From Verrucomicrobiota bacterium (GTDB taxonomy: Bacteria; Verrucomicrobiota; Verrucomicrobiia; Opitutales; Seribacteraceae), in contig JAOLZO010000008.1 in the NCBI GenBank assembly GCA_028343845.1, positions 22,650 through 86,649 of the forward strand: a stretch of 64,000 nt of DNA, given 5' to 3'. Under the pieces are notes generated by a model, which worked only from the letters and a program-made list of their open reading frames with translations, made no database searches and was not told the origin of the DNA. The position numbers and the translations under genes were made by a program. Positions 28,026-35,817 of this stretch are shown piece by piece; position 1 is the first letter of the stretch, and the number at the start of each line of letters is the position of its first letter.

Positions 28026-29060
28026 ATGAAATCAATATCCTACCTTATCGTTTCCCTTGCCCTCCCCATTCTTTGCATCTCGGCCAAGAAGCAATTCTCC
28101 GGGACCTACGTCGACCCCAAGGATCCCAACATCCCGGCCGACTTTGCCTTTCAAGGAGAGTATTCGGGAAATGGGATGGGAGCTCAGGTCATCGGACTCG
28201 ACAAAGGAGCATTCCAGGCCGTTCTTTACCCGGGAGGATTACCTGGGGCAGGATGGGACGGAAAGAACAGGAGCCTGCTTAGTGGAAAACTGGAAGGTAA
28301 GAAAGTTACCCTAAGCCCCGCCGATGGAAACAGAAAGTACCTTGCGGGATCAGCGGAAGACTTTAGCGCGACCAAAAAGTTTCCCCCCGAAGGTCACAAA
28401 CCCTATTCCGGAAGCATTTCCAAGGGGAGCTTGACCCTGGGCAAGAATCTAAACTTGAAGAAAATCACAAGAACGCCCCCGACTATGGGTAAAAAGGCGC
28501 CCAAGGGAGCAATCACCCTCTTTGACGGCTCGAACAAGGACGAATGGCAAGGAGGCCGGTTGGACGAAAAAACGAAATTGCTCAACACGGACGGTTCGGA
28601 CATCCGCACCAAGAGGAAATTCAACGACTATCATATGCATATCGAATTCCTGCTCCCTTACCGACCGGCCGCCAGAGGTCAAGGCCGGGGAAACAGTGGC
28701 TTTTATCAAATCGATCATTTCGAGGTCCAAATCCTCGATTCATTTGGCTTGGAAGGCGTACACAACGAATGCGGTGGCATATACTCGATCAAGGACTCGG
28801 ACGTGAACGCCTGCCTGCCTCCACTGAGCTGGCAGGCTTACGACGTCGACTTCACCAATGCCCGTTCAAAAGATGGAAAGAAAGTCAAGAACGCCAAGAT
28901 TACCGTTCGGTTGAACGGCCTTGTCATTCATGAAAATTTCGAGATCCCCAGAAAAACCGGTGGTTCAAGGGGAGAGCCCGAAGGCACGCCTGGTCCGATC
29001 AAGTTACAAGGACATGGCAACCCCCTTCAGTTCAGGAACATCTGGATCGTCGAGAAATAA
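28026..29060 (+). CDS. Secreted DUF1080 (3-keto-disaccharide hydrolase-like) protein
   Basis: A 344-residue exported protein. The signal peptide ends near ILCISAKK; a strong AGGAG (28015-28019) lies seven bases before the ATG at 28026. Residues from about 20 to 145 form an N-terminal part without clear assignment. The C-terminal half is DUF1080: GAITLFDGSNKDEWQGG, GNSGFYQIDHFEVQILDSFG, CGGIYSIKDSDVN and a final LQFRNIWIVEK. This beta-sandwich, related to concanavalin lectins, includes enzymes cleaving 3-keto-glycosides and is heavily expanded in Planctomycetota and Verrucomicrobiota. Role here: sugar binding or hydrolysis outside the cytoplasm. Confidence 0.88.
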   Translation: MKSISYLIVSLALPILCISAKKQFSGTYVDPKDPNIPADFAFQGEYSGNGMGAQVIGLDKGAFQAVLYPGGLPGAGWDGKNRSLLSGKLEGKKVTLSPADGNRKYLAGSAEDFSATKKFPPEGHKPYSGSISKGSLTLGKNLNLKKITRTPPTMGKKAPKGAITLFDGSNKDEWQGGRLDEKTKLLNTDGSDIRTKRKFNDYHMHIEFLLPYRPAARGQGRGNSGFYQIDHFEVQILDSFGLEGVHNECGGIYSIKDSDVNACLPPLSWQAYDVDFTNARSKDGKKVKNAKITVRLNGLVIHENFEIPRKTGGSRGEPEGTPGPIKLQGHGNPLQFRNIWIVEK

Positions 29061-29148
29061 GCTAAGGTTTCGACACGAGTCCCAAGCATACCGGGCACGG
29101 GCTAGAAACGGGTTGCCCGGCAGGCTTGAGCTTTCCGGTCTTTGTGGT

Positions 29149-29180
29149 AACGAGGCAAACCGTAACCTCGTTGCTGTTTT
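29149..29180 (+). terminator. Possible weak terminator after the DUF1080 gene
   Basis: A perfect stem AACGAGG (29149-29155) / CCTCGTT (29166-29172) with a 10-base loop is followed by GCTGTTTT. The T run is short and displaced, so termination would be weak. A second dyad, CCGGGCA/TGCCCGG, lies about 50 bases upstream. This sits in a 292-base gap with no gene that I can support. Confidence 0.35.
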
Positions 29181-29352
29181 GGTTCACTGACAAAAGAAAG
29201 TTTCAGGAAGGATCCAAACAAAAAACGCCCCGGAGCTTCACCGAACGAAGATTGACCTGTCGTGCAGGGGAATCCATTTAGTGTTTTTATCTATTTAAAC
29301 TATTTCTCGCAAAAACCGCCCTCTTGGGTTATCTTATGGAAGAAGTTAGCTC

Positions 29353-29916
29353 ATGAACTCCAAGGGAAAAATGCAGAAAAAAGCGCCGCTCGTCATAGGA
29401 GATCGAGTGATAGAAAGATTTCCAATTGGCCAAAGAAAGCGAATCGGAGAAATCATGTTCGTTATTGAGGGCAGAAGACGAAAATTCGAACTCTTGCAAC
29501 TCAACCGTCACGATCTTTCGCCTCTTCATCGACACAACAACGAACAATTAAAATTCTTCCGTCTGAGGGAAGATCAATGCAAAAGGTTGAACGAATTCAA
29601 GTACCGCGAGAAGAAAACCTTTTGCATCGGTGACGTGATCAAGCATAAAGGCCATTTACGAGTTCGCTATGGGAAGATCGTTAGCTTCGTTCATCCGGAA
29701 GGTTTGTACACCGAGTCGAATGAAAAAGGATATAACGGGAAGGACTTGATCGAGTGTGTGGAAATCGAACCGAGAAAAGGCCTGGCCATCAAGCTAGACT
29801 CCGATGGGGATCTCAAGCGCTTCGTCATAGGACCGTCTCACTGCAAGACTTGTGAGATCTTGCCGATGGATAAAAAAGGCGGAGTAAGAATCAAGAACTT
29901 CAGGGAAATCCAATGA
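29353..29916 (+). CDS. Hypothetical basic protein, AT-rich region
   Basis: A 187-residue protein rich in Lys and Arg, with no signal peptide or membrane segment. I do not recognise it. Two stretches with a similar plan, LVIGDRVIERF...GEIMFVIEG and FCIGDVIKHKG...GKIVSFVHPEG, suggest two small beta-barrel modules (SH3 or KOW-like), which would suit nucleic-acid or protein binding. Two cysteines (SHCKTCEI) lie near the C-terminus. Its DNA is more AT-rich than that of its neighbours, so horizontal origin is possible. Confidence 0.65.
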   Translation: MNSKGKMQKKAPLVIGDRVIERFPIGQRKRIGEIMFVIEGRRRKFELLQLNRHDLSPLHRHNNEQLKFFRLREDQCKRLNEFKYREKKTFCIGDVIKHKGHLRVRYGKIVSFVHPEGLYTESNEKGYNGKDLIECVEIEPRKGLAIKLDSDGDLKRFVIGPSHCKTCEILPMDKKGGVRIKNFREIQ

Positions 29917-30075
29917 GGCACTCCCAACATACCAAGCAAATGAAAACGCATTTTCTCCTTGATGAACAATCGGGTCGACCGCCTTAGAACTTAAGACCGA
30001 GAACCTGCAGAAGACAATTCATCCCCGGTGCCACTCAATCCGAGAGGCACTTGGCTTCCATTACTCTCCTTAAAG

Positions 30076-30378
30076 CTACCAGTTCTTCAATAGCTCTTCC
30101 CAATAACCGTCCAAGCTTTCGGAACTGGAAAAGGACTTGGTCACAGATGCCTTGGGGTCTTGAGCGTCGTGATAGAAAAACAGTATCTTATTCTGAGCCT
30201 GATCTTTCTTAAATAGGTAGACTTGGCTCTTATTAATGCAAACGGGATGCCCGTTTTGGTCAACGCCCGCCTTGATTACCTTTAGCTTGGCTTCCGATTT
30301 CTCGAAGATCGCTCCCATAAAAAGGGAAGCCGCCAGCACGCAAAACAACCCAATTACCACTCTTTTATTTCTATTCAT
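30076..30378 (-). CDS. Small exported hypothetical protein
   Basis: A 100-residue protein with a clear N-terminal membrane or signal segment (RVVIGLFCVLAASLFMGAIF) followed by a basic, Ser-rich region ending YWEELLKNW. The start at 30378 was chosen because GGAGAA lies seven bases upstream on the minus strand; an in-frame ATG at 30393 lies inside that purine block. No family recognised. It is divergent from the TPR gene, with about 170 AT-rich bases between. Confidence 0.65.
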   Translation of the reverse strand: MNRNKRVVIGLFCVLAASLFMGAIFEKSEAKLKVIKAGVDQNGHPVCINKSQVYLFKKDQAQNKILFFYHDAQDPKASVTKSFSSSESLDGYWEELLKNW

Positions 30379-30547
30379 ATTGATTTTCTCCATCCGTTAT
30401 TGAAGTTTTAAAACTCCTAACAATAAAAGATGAGAGCAAATGGCAAAGGGATTTCGATTCTAAATCGTATTTTTTCCTTTCCATTCGCTATCTTTCCCTT
30501 TCGATTCTACCTGTTGCCTTTCCTTCTCAATAAATTATTTTTCAAGT

Positions 30548-31330
30548 ATGAAAAAGCTGCTCTCCATCCTCGTCGCTTCAATCCTTCCGGTTTTGTCCAC
30601 CTTGGCGCAACCCAGTCTCGGAGATTGGGCTAACCGCCACCGGGTGGCGGACAACCTCTGTAAACTTGGAAACTACGAGGAAGCCGTAAAGCAGTATGAA
30701 CTGGTACTGAAGGGGCGACTCCCCTTTCAAGGTAAAAAACATCGCGACATAGGGTCCACTTACAACAATACAGGGGTGGCTCTTTACTATTTGGGGGAGA
30801 CGGAAAAGGCAAAGAATGCCTATGAACAAGCATTGCAATCACTTTTGCCTGCACTTGGAGCCAATCACCGTGACGTCATAACCGTTCAAACAAACCTCGC
30901 CTTTATCGAGGAATCCAAAAACCAGTTCAAGAAAGCGCAAAAAAGCTTTGAAGAATGCATTCGAAACAAGCTTCCTAAAATCGGAGCCAAGCATACTGAG
31001 ATTGCGGATTGCAGGGAAGGATTGGCTTTGGCCCTTCAAGGGCAGGAAAAATACGTCGAAGCGTTGGAGCAAATCAACCTGGCTTTGACAGCCCGCGTAG
31101 ACAAATTCGGGGAAAACCATACCGATGTCGGAGCATCCTATTCATGCATCGCCCTTATTCTGCTCAATCAGGGAAAATTCGACAAGGCTGACAAGATGGA
31201 CAAGAAAGCCCGCAAAATCCTCGCTGAAACAAAAGGGCTATACCCTCCCAACAGAAATAAAGTTGCTCGGTTTAATCCCGAACCTGCCGAAATCCTCAGA
31301 GCAAAAAGCAAATCCTTGCGGTTGCCGTGA
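30548..31330 (+). CDS. Exported TPR-repeat protein
   Basis: A 260-residue protein with a signal peptide (SILVASILPVLSTLAQ) and four tetratricopeptide repeats about 42 residues apart, of the kinesin-light-chain type: NYEEAVKQYELVLKG, ETEKAKNAYEQALQS, QFKKAQKSFEECIRN and KYVEALEQINLALTA. TPRs mediate protein-protein contacts. The stop overlaps the downstream acetyltransferase start (GTGA), and that gene in turn overlaps a Nudix gene, so the three form one unit; what an exported TPR protein shares with two cytoplasmic enzymes is not clear. Confidence 0.85.
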   Translation: MKKLLSILVASILPVLSTLAQPSLGDWANRHRVADNLCKLGNYEEAVKQYELVLKGRLPFQGKKHRDIGSTYNNTGVALYYLGETEKAKNAYEQALQSLLPALGANHRDVITVQTNLAFIEESKNQFKKAQKSFEECIRNKLPKIGAKHTEIADCREGLALALQGQEKYVEALEQINLALTARVDKFGENHTDVGASYSCIALILLNQGKFDKADKMDKKARKILAETKGLYPPNRNKVARFNPEPAEILRAKSKSLRLP

Positions 31331-31854
31331 TCGGGGCAAAACCCAAAAGAAAGCTTTGTCCGGTCCGAATAAAATCGGTCAACACCTTGGTTTCCTGGAT
31401 AAGGAACGAAGTCGAGCTGTCCACATGGTCGGGAAACACTTTCCGCAAAGGTTTTTCACGCAAAAGGATGCAGGAGCACCTGAAACGAAAAGATCTGCAT
31501 TCCTTCGCTCAGTTGGACGATGAAGGAAACTTGCTTTGCTATGCCGATATCGTGCAGGGCAAAGAAAGAACAGGCATTCTCTGCCGTGTAATCGTTCGCC
31601 CAAATCGGAGAGGAAAGGGTTTGGGGAAAGCTTTTTGCGAGGATTTGCTCACATGGGCAAAGGAGAAAGGGGGTTACCGCAAGGTTCACTTAAACACCTT
31701 TGGACGCAACACGGCGGCCATGTCCTGCTATAAGGCTTTGGGGTTTAGACCTGTATTTGTAAAACCAAAATGCCGGAAGGTCGGTGATGAGTGGCAGGAT
31801 CTCGTCATCATGTCTCTGGACCTGCCCTCTTTCGATCCTGCCCGAAAGAAGTGA
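31327..31854 (+). CDS. GNAT-family N-acetyltransferase
   Basis: A 175-residue acetyl-CoA-dependent transferase. Motif A is clear in VIVRPNRRGKGLGKAFCEDL (R-G-K-G-L-G pyrophosphate loop), and motif B in HLNTFGRNTAAMSCYKALGF. The substrate cannot be inferred. It starts at a GTG inside the TPR stop and its own TGA overlaps the Nudix GTG, so all three are probably translationally coupled. Confidence 0.88.
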   Translation: MIGAKPKRKLCPVRIKSVNTLVSWIRNEVELSTWSGNTFRKGFSRKRMQEHLKRKDLHSFAQLDDEGNLLCYADIVQGKERTGILCRVIVRPNRRGKGLGKAFCEDLLTWAKEKGGYRKVHLNTFGRNTAAMSCYKALGFRPVFVKPKCRKVGDEWQDLVIMSLDLPSFDPARKK

Positions 31855-32327
31855 GCGGGGGTGCAAAAACCAGCGGAGGTCTGCTCCTGTTCGATAACGC
31901 CTGCGAAGAAGGCCCACTGATGCTCGTCGCCCACCCGGGGGGACCTTTCTTCACGAACAAGGACGAAGGCTGGTGGAGTATCCCCAAAGGGGAACCCGAA
32001 GATGGAGAGGAGATCTTTCAGGCAGCCTTGCGTGAATTCGAAGAAGAAACAGGCTTGGCCCCGAAAGGTCCCTATATCAAGCTTGGGGATATCTTGCAAA
32101 AGAACGGGAAACGCGTCTATGCCTGGGCATTCGAAGGCACTTGGCCAGCAGGGAAAAAACCCGAGTGCAACGAAATCACGTTAGAGTTCCCCAAGGGGTC
32201 GGGCAAGACCTGGACCTTTCCTGAAATAGATCGCGCATTAATGCTCAATCCCGTTGCGGCCAAAAAAAAACTGAGGGTAGAGCAAGAGCCCTTCATTGAC
32301 CGCCTCCTTGAAAAACTACCCAAATAG
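31851..32327 (+). CDS. Nudix hydrolase
   Basis: A 158-residue protein with a complete Nudix box (G-x5-E-x7-REFEEETGL, in the segment starting GEPEDGEE), preceded by GWWSIPKG. The pattern of an N-terminal GGLLLFD strand and a WAFEGTW strand resembles bacterial Ap4A/NUDIX-type pyrophosphohydrolases that remove NDP linked to another moiety. The GTG at 31851 was chosen because it overlaps the upstream stop, and the residues before it in the longer frame are shadow of the acetyltransferase. An A9 run near the end stays in frame. Confidence 0.9.
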   Translation: MSGGAKTSGGLLLFDNACEEGPLMLVAHPGGPFFTNKDEGWWSIPKGEPEDGEEIFQAALREFEEETGLAPKGPYIKLGDILQKNGKRVYAWAFEGTWPAGKKPECNEITLEFPKGSGKTWTFPEIDRALMLNPVAAKKKLRVEQEPFIDRLLEKLPK

Positions 32328-32389
32328 CCAACACTTGAAGCAAAGGAAGGTTTGAAAATATCTCATCAGTAAGCTAGCCTGTTTTTGCA

Positions 32390-33001
32390 ATGCCAGAAAT
32401 TAACCAACAAACAAAATCACCCCATCAAAACCAATTGCGTTTTGTTGGACTTCTGCTCGTCATAGGTCTTTCCCGCCACATCCCTCTTTCTTACCCGGAA
32501 TTATCCAATTTCTCGCCCATCCTCGCCCTTGTGCTCCTCTCTGGCGCAAGCCTTCGAGGATATTGGTCCTGGGTCACCCCGCTTTGCGCAATCTTGGTCA
32601 CCGATCTAATCATCAACCCCTCCTACGGTTTAAGCCTGCTTGAACCTTTCATGCTCGTTACTCTTCTATCTTATTTTTTGATTTTCCTCCTTGGAAAAAA
32701 ACTCAGTTCGACAAGAAGCCTTGGAAAACTGATCGGAGGCGGCATCGCAGGAGCCCTTCTTTTTCATTTCATAACCTGTGGTTTCGCATGGCTTGGAAAC
32801 CCTGCATACGCAAAATCGGCAAGCGGTTTTCTCCAAGCATTAACCATAGGCGAACCAGGGTTTGCTCCCGCCTACCTTTTTCTCCGCAACACCTTGGCCA
32901 GCACGATTCTCTTTACGGCAGCGCTCGGATGGATTGCCCTTCGAATCAAGGCGCCCGCCTCTCCCGCCATAAGCAACCCCAGACCTGTCAGCTCCAATTA
33001 A
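32390..33001 (+). CDS. Small integral membrane protein, DUF6580-like
   Basis: A 203-residue protein with five or six hydrophobic helices and a short polar N-terminus. Recognisable traits are RHIPLSYPELSNFSPILALVLLSGA in the first part and a repeated pattern of Pro and Gly inside helices; this resembles the DUF6580 family, in which some members look like substrate-binding (S) components of ECF transporters. No ECF ATPase is nearby. The assignment is tentative. Confidence 0.65.
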   Translation: MPEINQQTKSPHQNQLRFVGLLLVIGLSRHIPLSYPELSNFSPILALVLLSGASLRGYWSWVTPLCAILVTDLIINPSYGLSLLEPFMLVTLLSYFLIFLLGKKLSSTRSLGKLIGGGIAGALLFHFITCGFAWLGNPAYAKSASGFLQALTIGEPGFAPAYLFLRNTLASTILFTAALGWIALRIKAPASPAISNPRPVSSN

Positions 33002-33024
33002 GGATCAGTTAACACACCCTGGCG

Positions 33025-33609
33025 TCAAGAGCCGGAAGAAGAGAAGGATCTTTGTCGGCGGATTTCGAAAAGACAAACACCAGTAGCTACCGAAACGTTC
33101 AGGCAGTCTACGCCTCCAGTCATAGGAATGTTCGCCAACAGGTCGCAATTGTCGGCAGTCAATCGTCTGATTCCTGTTCCCTCAGCACCAACCACCAGAC
33201 CAATCGGACCCTGCAAATCAGACTCGAAAATGGAATGCTTCGCTTGATCGCTGGTACCTACCAACTTGACGCCGAGCTCCTTGAGCCGAGCCATGAAGCG
33301 GGAAAGGTTTTTGGCCCGGGCAAGGCTAAGCGACTCCGCCGCCCCAGCTGCCACATGTCGTACGACTTCCGTCAACCCAGCCGAACGATCGGTTGGAATC
33401 ACGACCAAATCAACCCCTGCCCCATCTGCTGAACGCAAACAAGCCCCGAGGTTTCGGGGGTCCTGAACTTGGTCCAAAAGTAGAACGAAAGGATCGCCAT
33501 CAAAGGACTCGATAAATTCAAGCGCTTCGTCTTCGTTCAGAGTCGAGATGCTAGCTTGAGGATTACCATGGGTTTTCCTGCCCAAGGATTTGGAAAATCG
33601 GCGCCCCAT
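33025..33609 (-). CDS. SpoU-class (TrmH/RlmB-like) RNA 2'-O-methyltransferase
   Basis: A 194-residue SPOUT-fold methyltransferase using SAM. The three SpoU motifs are complete: DPRNLGACLRSADGAG, GLVVGAEGTGIRRLT, and IPMTGGVDCLNVSVATG. RlmB normally has about 245 residues with an N-terminal L30e-like substrate-binding domain; here only a 30-residue basic leader (MGRRFSKSLGRKTHGN) precedes the catalytic domain, so the RNA target (23S Gm2251 or a tRNA ribose) is uncertain. Start: ATG at 33609, following a TTG. It is the only gene on minus strand between the membrane protein and cysI. Confidence 0.9.
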   Translation of the reverse strand: MGRRFSKSLGRKTHGNPQASISTLNEDEALEFIESFDGDPFVLLLDQVQDPRNLGACLRSADGAGVDLVVIPTDRSAGLTEVVRHVAAGAAESLSLARAKNLSRFMARLKELGVKLVGTSDQAKHSIFESDLQGPIGLVVGAEGTGIRRLTADNCDLLANIPMTGGVDCLNVSVATGVCLFEIRRQRSFSSSGS

Positions 33610-33657
33610 CAATGAATAACCTTATGAGGAAGGGCTTCAAGCGCCGGGATTGAAATT

Positions 33658-35370
33658 TCAGTCATGAAAATCCGAACCTTGACCCGTTGCCTTGACATAA
33701 CCCTGCCTGATGCAAAAGTCACCGAACCGCTCTTGATCATTTCTATTCCCCGCGAAGTCCTCAAGCACGGGCTTTAATTCACCAACGATTTCATCGTGGG
33801 TGATAGCCTGTTTATAAAGTTTGTTTAAACGCATGCCATCAAGGCCAGCCCCGAGATACAGGTTGTATTTGCCCGGCGCTTTCCCGACCAAACCGATTTC
33901 GCCAAGAAAGGGACGACCGCATCCATTGGGGCATCCCGTTGAGCGGATCGCAATGGAGTCCTCGCTCAAACCCAACGCAATCAAGATTTCGTCAAGCTCG
34001 TCCATGAGGGTGGGAAGATACCTCTCGCTCTCAGCCATCGCCAAACTGCATGTCGGAAGAGCCGTACAGGAAATGGAATTGAGCCTCAAACCGGAAAGCC
34101 CTTCGGGCAAGGGGACGCCATTGGATCGAAGAATGTCATTTACCTTGCTCTTGTCCTCAGGCGAAACCCTTGCAATGACCAAATTCTGGTTTGCAGTAAG
34201 CCGGAATTCGCAAGGAATCTCACGGGCGATGGACTGGATTGCCTTTTTTTCATTTTGGCCATTGATATCACGCAATCGCCCCCCCTGGACAAATAAACCA
34301 AAGGCACACTTTCCATCGGCATCTTCGGTCCAACCGTAACGATCTGTCGTAGATTCGAATGAGAATTCCCTCGCCTCCTCCAAGTTCCAGCCAAGCCGCG
34401 CATGAAGTTCATCCTTAAACCAATCCACCCCGCGGTTCTCGATCGTATACTTGAGGCGAGCCTGCCTCCGATCACTCCGGTCTCCATAGTCGCGTTGTAT
34501 CTTAACCACCTCCTCGGCAACCTGAACGGCTTGCTCAGGCAAACAAAAGCCTATGACGTCGGCCAAACGGGGGAAGGTGGTTGTCTTCCCATGAGTCATG
34601 CCTAAACCGCCACCGACCAAAACGTTGTAGCCGACGATCCTTCCCTCTTCGGCAATCCCGACATATCCGAGGCAATTGGAAAAAACATCCACGTCATTGC
34701 GCGGAGGCAAGGCCACGGCGATCTTGAACTTCCTGGGAAGGTAAGTCTTTCCGTAAATCGGCTCGACGACTCTCTCACCCACGGAAATCTTTTCCTCATC
34801 GAGCCAGATCTCTGCATAAGCAGTGGTTTGAGGGGTCAAATGATCGTGAATGTCTTGGGCTAAAGACAAGGCCTCTCCATGCAAACTCGACTCAAAAGGG
34901 TTCGATGGGCTCATGACGTTACGGTTCACGTCTCCACATGCCGCCAACGTATCAAGCAAAGTATCGTTTATCTCCTTCATGGTTTGCTTGAGATTACGCT
35001 TGAGAACCCCATGCAATTGGAAGGCTTGCCGGGTCGTAAGCTTCAAGGTCCCGTCTGCAAACTTGTCGGAAAGTTCATCAATCCCAAGCCATTGGGCGGG
35101 AGTGCATACCCCACCCGGGACTCGAACGCGTATCATAAAGGAAAACGCCTTTTCCTTCCTTTCCTTGAGCAAAGCCTTTCGCTCGTCACGATTATCCTGC
35201 AGGTAAGTACCGTGAAACTTGGTAAGTTGGGCGTCGGTTGAGGAGATCGAACCAGTCGAGTCATCCGCGAGGCCTTCGGCTATGGTACCACGCAAAAAAT
35301 CGCTTTCCTCCTTTATACTCTCGTTTTTGGAAAGCCTCTTTGGTTTTTCGGAATCTGATTGGGATGTCAT
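33658..35370 (-). CDS. cysI: Assimilatory sulfite reductase hemoprotein, CysI-like
   Basis: Reduces sulfite to sulfide with siroheme and a 4Fe-4S cluster. The four cluster ligands are present: Cys435 and Cys441 (CTALPTC) and Cys480 and Cys484 (CPNGC). Alignment by eye to E. coli CysI is close throughout, e.g. FHGTYLQDNRDER, YLPRKFKIAVALPPRNDVDVF and GFGDF-like RFGDFCIRQGY at the end. Start at 35370 (MTSQSDSEKP); a longer frame adds a poorly typical 40-residue leader. No flavoprotein subunit (CysJ) is nearby, so the electron donor may be ferredoxin. It lies 17 bases after a putative ribbon-helix-helix regulator and probably shares its promoter. Confidence 0.94.
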   Translation of the reverse strand: MTSQSDSEKPKRLSKNESIKEESDFLRGTIAEGLADDSTGSISSTDAQLTKFHGTYLQDNRDERKALLKERKEKAFSFMIRVRVPGGVCTPAQWLGIDELSDKFADGTLKLTTRQAFQLHGVLKRNLKQTMKEINDTLLDTLAACGDVNRNVMSPSNPFESSLHGEALSLAQDIHDHLTPQTTAYAEIWLDEEKISVGERVVEPIYGKTYLPRKFKIAVALPPRNDVDVFSNCLGYVGIAEEGRIVGYNVLVGGGLGMTHGKTTTFPRLADVIGFCLPEQAVQVAEEVVKIQRDYGDRSDRRQARLKYTIENRGVDWFKDELHARLGWNLEEAREFSFESTTDRYGWTEDADGKCAFGLFVQGGRLRDINGQNEKKAIQSIAREIPCEFRLTANQNLVIARVSPEDKSKVNDILRSNGVPLPEGLSGLRLNSISCTALPTCSLAMAESERYLPTLMDELDEILIALGLSEDSIAIRSTGCPNGCGRPFLGEIGLVGKAPGKYNLYLGAGLDGMRLNKLYKQAITHDEIVGELKPVLEDFAGNRNDQERFGDFCIRQGYVKATGQGSDFHD

Positions 35371-35387
35371 GTCGGGCAAAGGTGATT

Positions 35388-35696
35388 CTATATAGAGAAT
35401 GAAAAAGCTAAAGCAGATTCCGTCTCCGCCTTGCGAACTAAATTCCGCAGATAAGCCAACCCGTTCCCTCGCTCGAGAACCTCTTCCCAATCGTTGCCTT
35501 TCTTCGCCAAACGCAAGGCGTGCAGATGCGGCATAATCATCTCGCGAAGCACGTCCGATCGATTTACTTGAGAAGGAAATTCAGCGACCATCTCGTCCAG
35601 CAAAGCCAAGTCATCCTTTTTCAAAAGAAAAGAAATGACTTTCGATGGACCCGAACCTGCGTGACTAGGCATTGGGTATGATTGGATTTCTGCCAT
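35388..35696 (-). CDS. Putative ribbon-helix-helix DNA-binding regulator
   Basis: A 102-residue protein whose centre fits the RHH (MetJ/Arc) fold: a strand KVISFLL, helix DDLALLDEMVAEF and helix NRSDVLREMIMPHL, the last resembling the RS-x-x-I-R-E pattern of CopG-type proteins. A helical tail follows. It precedes cysI by 17 bases, so sulfite reductase could be its target. The ATG at 35696 was chosen: a longer frame (to 35729) overlaps the predicted promoter. The predicted start of transcription then gives an almost leaderless message; the next in-frame ATG at 35672 is the alternative. Confidence 0.65.
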   Translation of the reverse strand: MAEIQSYPMPSHAGSGPSKVISFLLKKDDLALLDEMVAEFPSQVNRSDVLREMIMPHLHALRLAKKGNDWEEVLERGNGLAYLRNLVRKAETESALAFSFSI

Positions 35697-35703
35697 AAGC
35701 CTA

Positions 35704-35734
35704 ACCATAATATGGTATAATATACCCATGTCAA
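35704..35734 (-). promoter_or_regulatory. Promoter of the RHH-cysI unit with two overlapping palindromes
   Basis: On the minus strand TTGACA (35734-35729) and TATTAT (35712-35707) are separated by 16 bases, a strong sigma-70-like promoter. Two perfect 13-base inverted repeats overlap it: GGTATAATATACC (35714-35726) and ACCATAATATGGT (35704-35716, plus-strand readings), sharing three bases. Such overlapping dyads on the -10 box suit a small dimeric repressor, for which the adjacent RHH protein is the natural candidate. Confidence 0.6.
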
Positions 35735-35817
35735 CAGGAACGAAAACGGACTGAATCCAATCACGGGCACGGAGACCATGCCCAACAAGAGGGATTGAGA
35801 AACGAGACTCTTGAACG

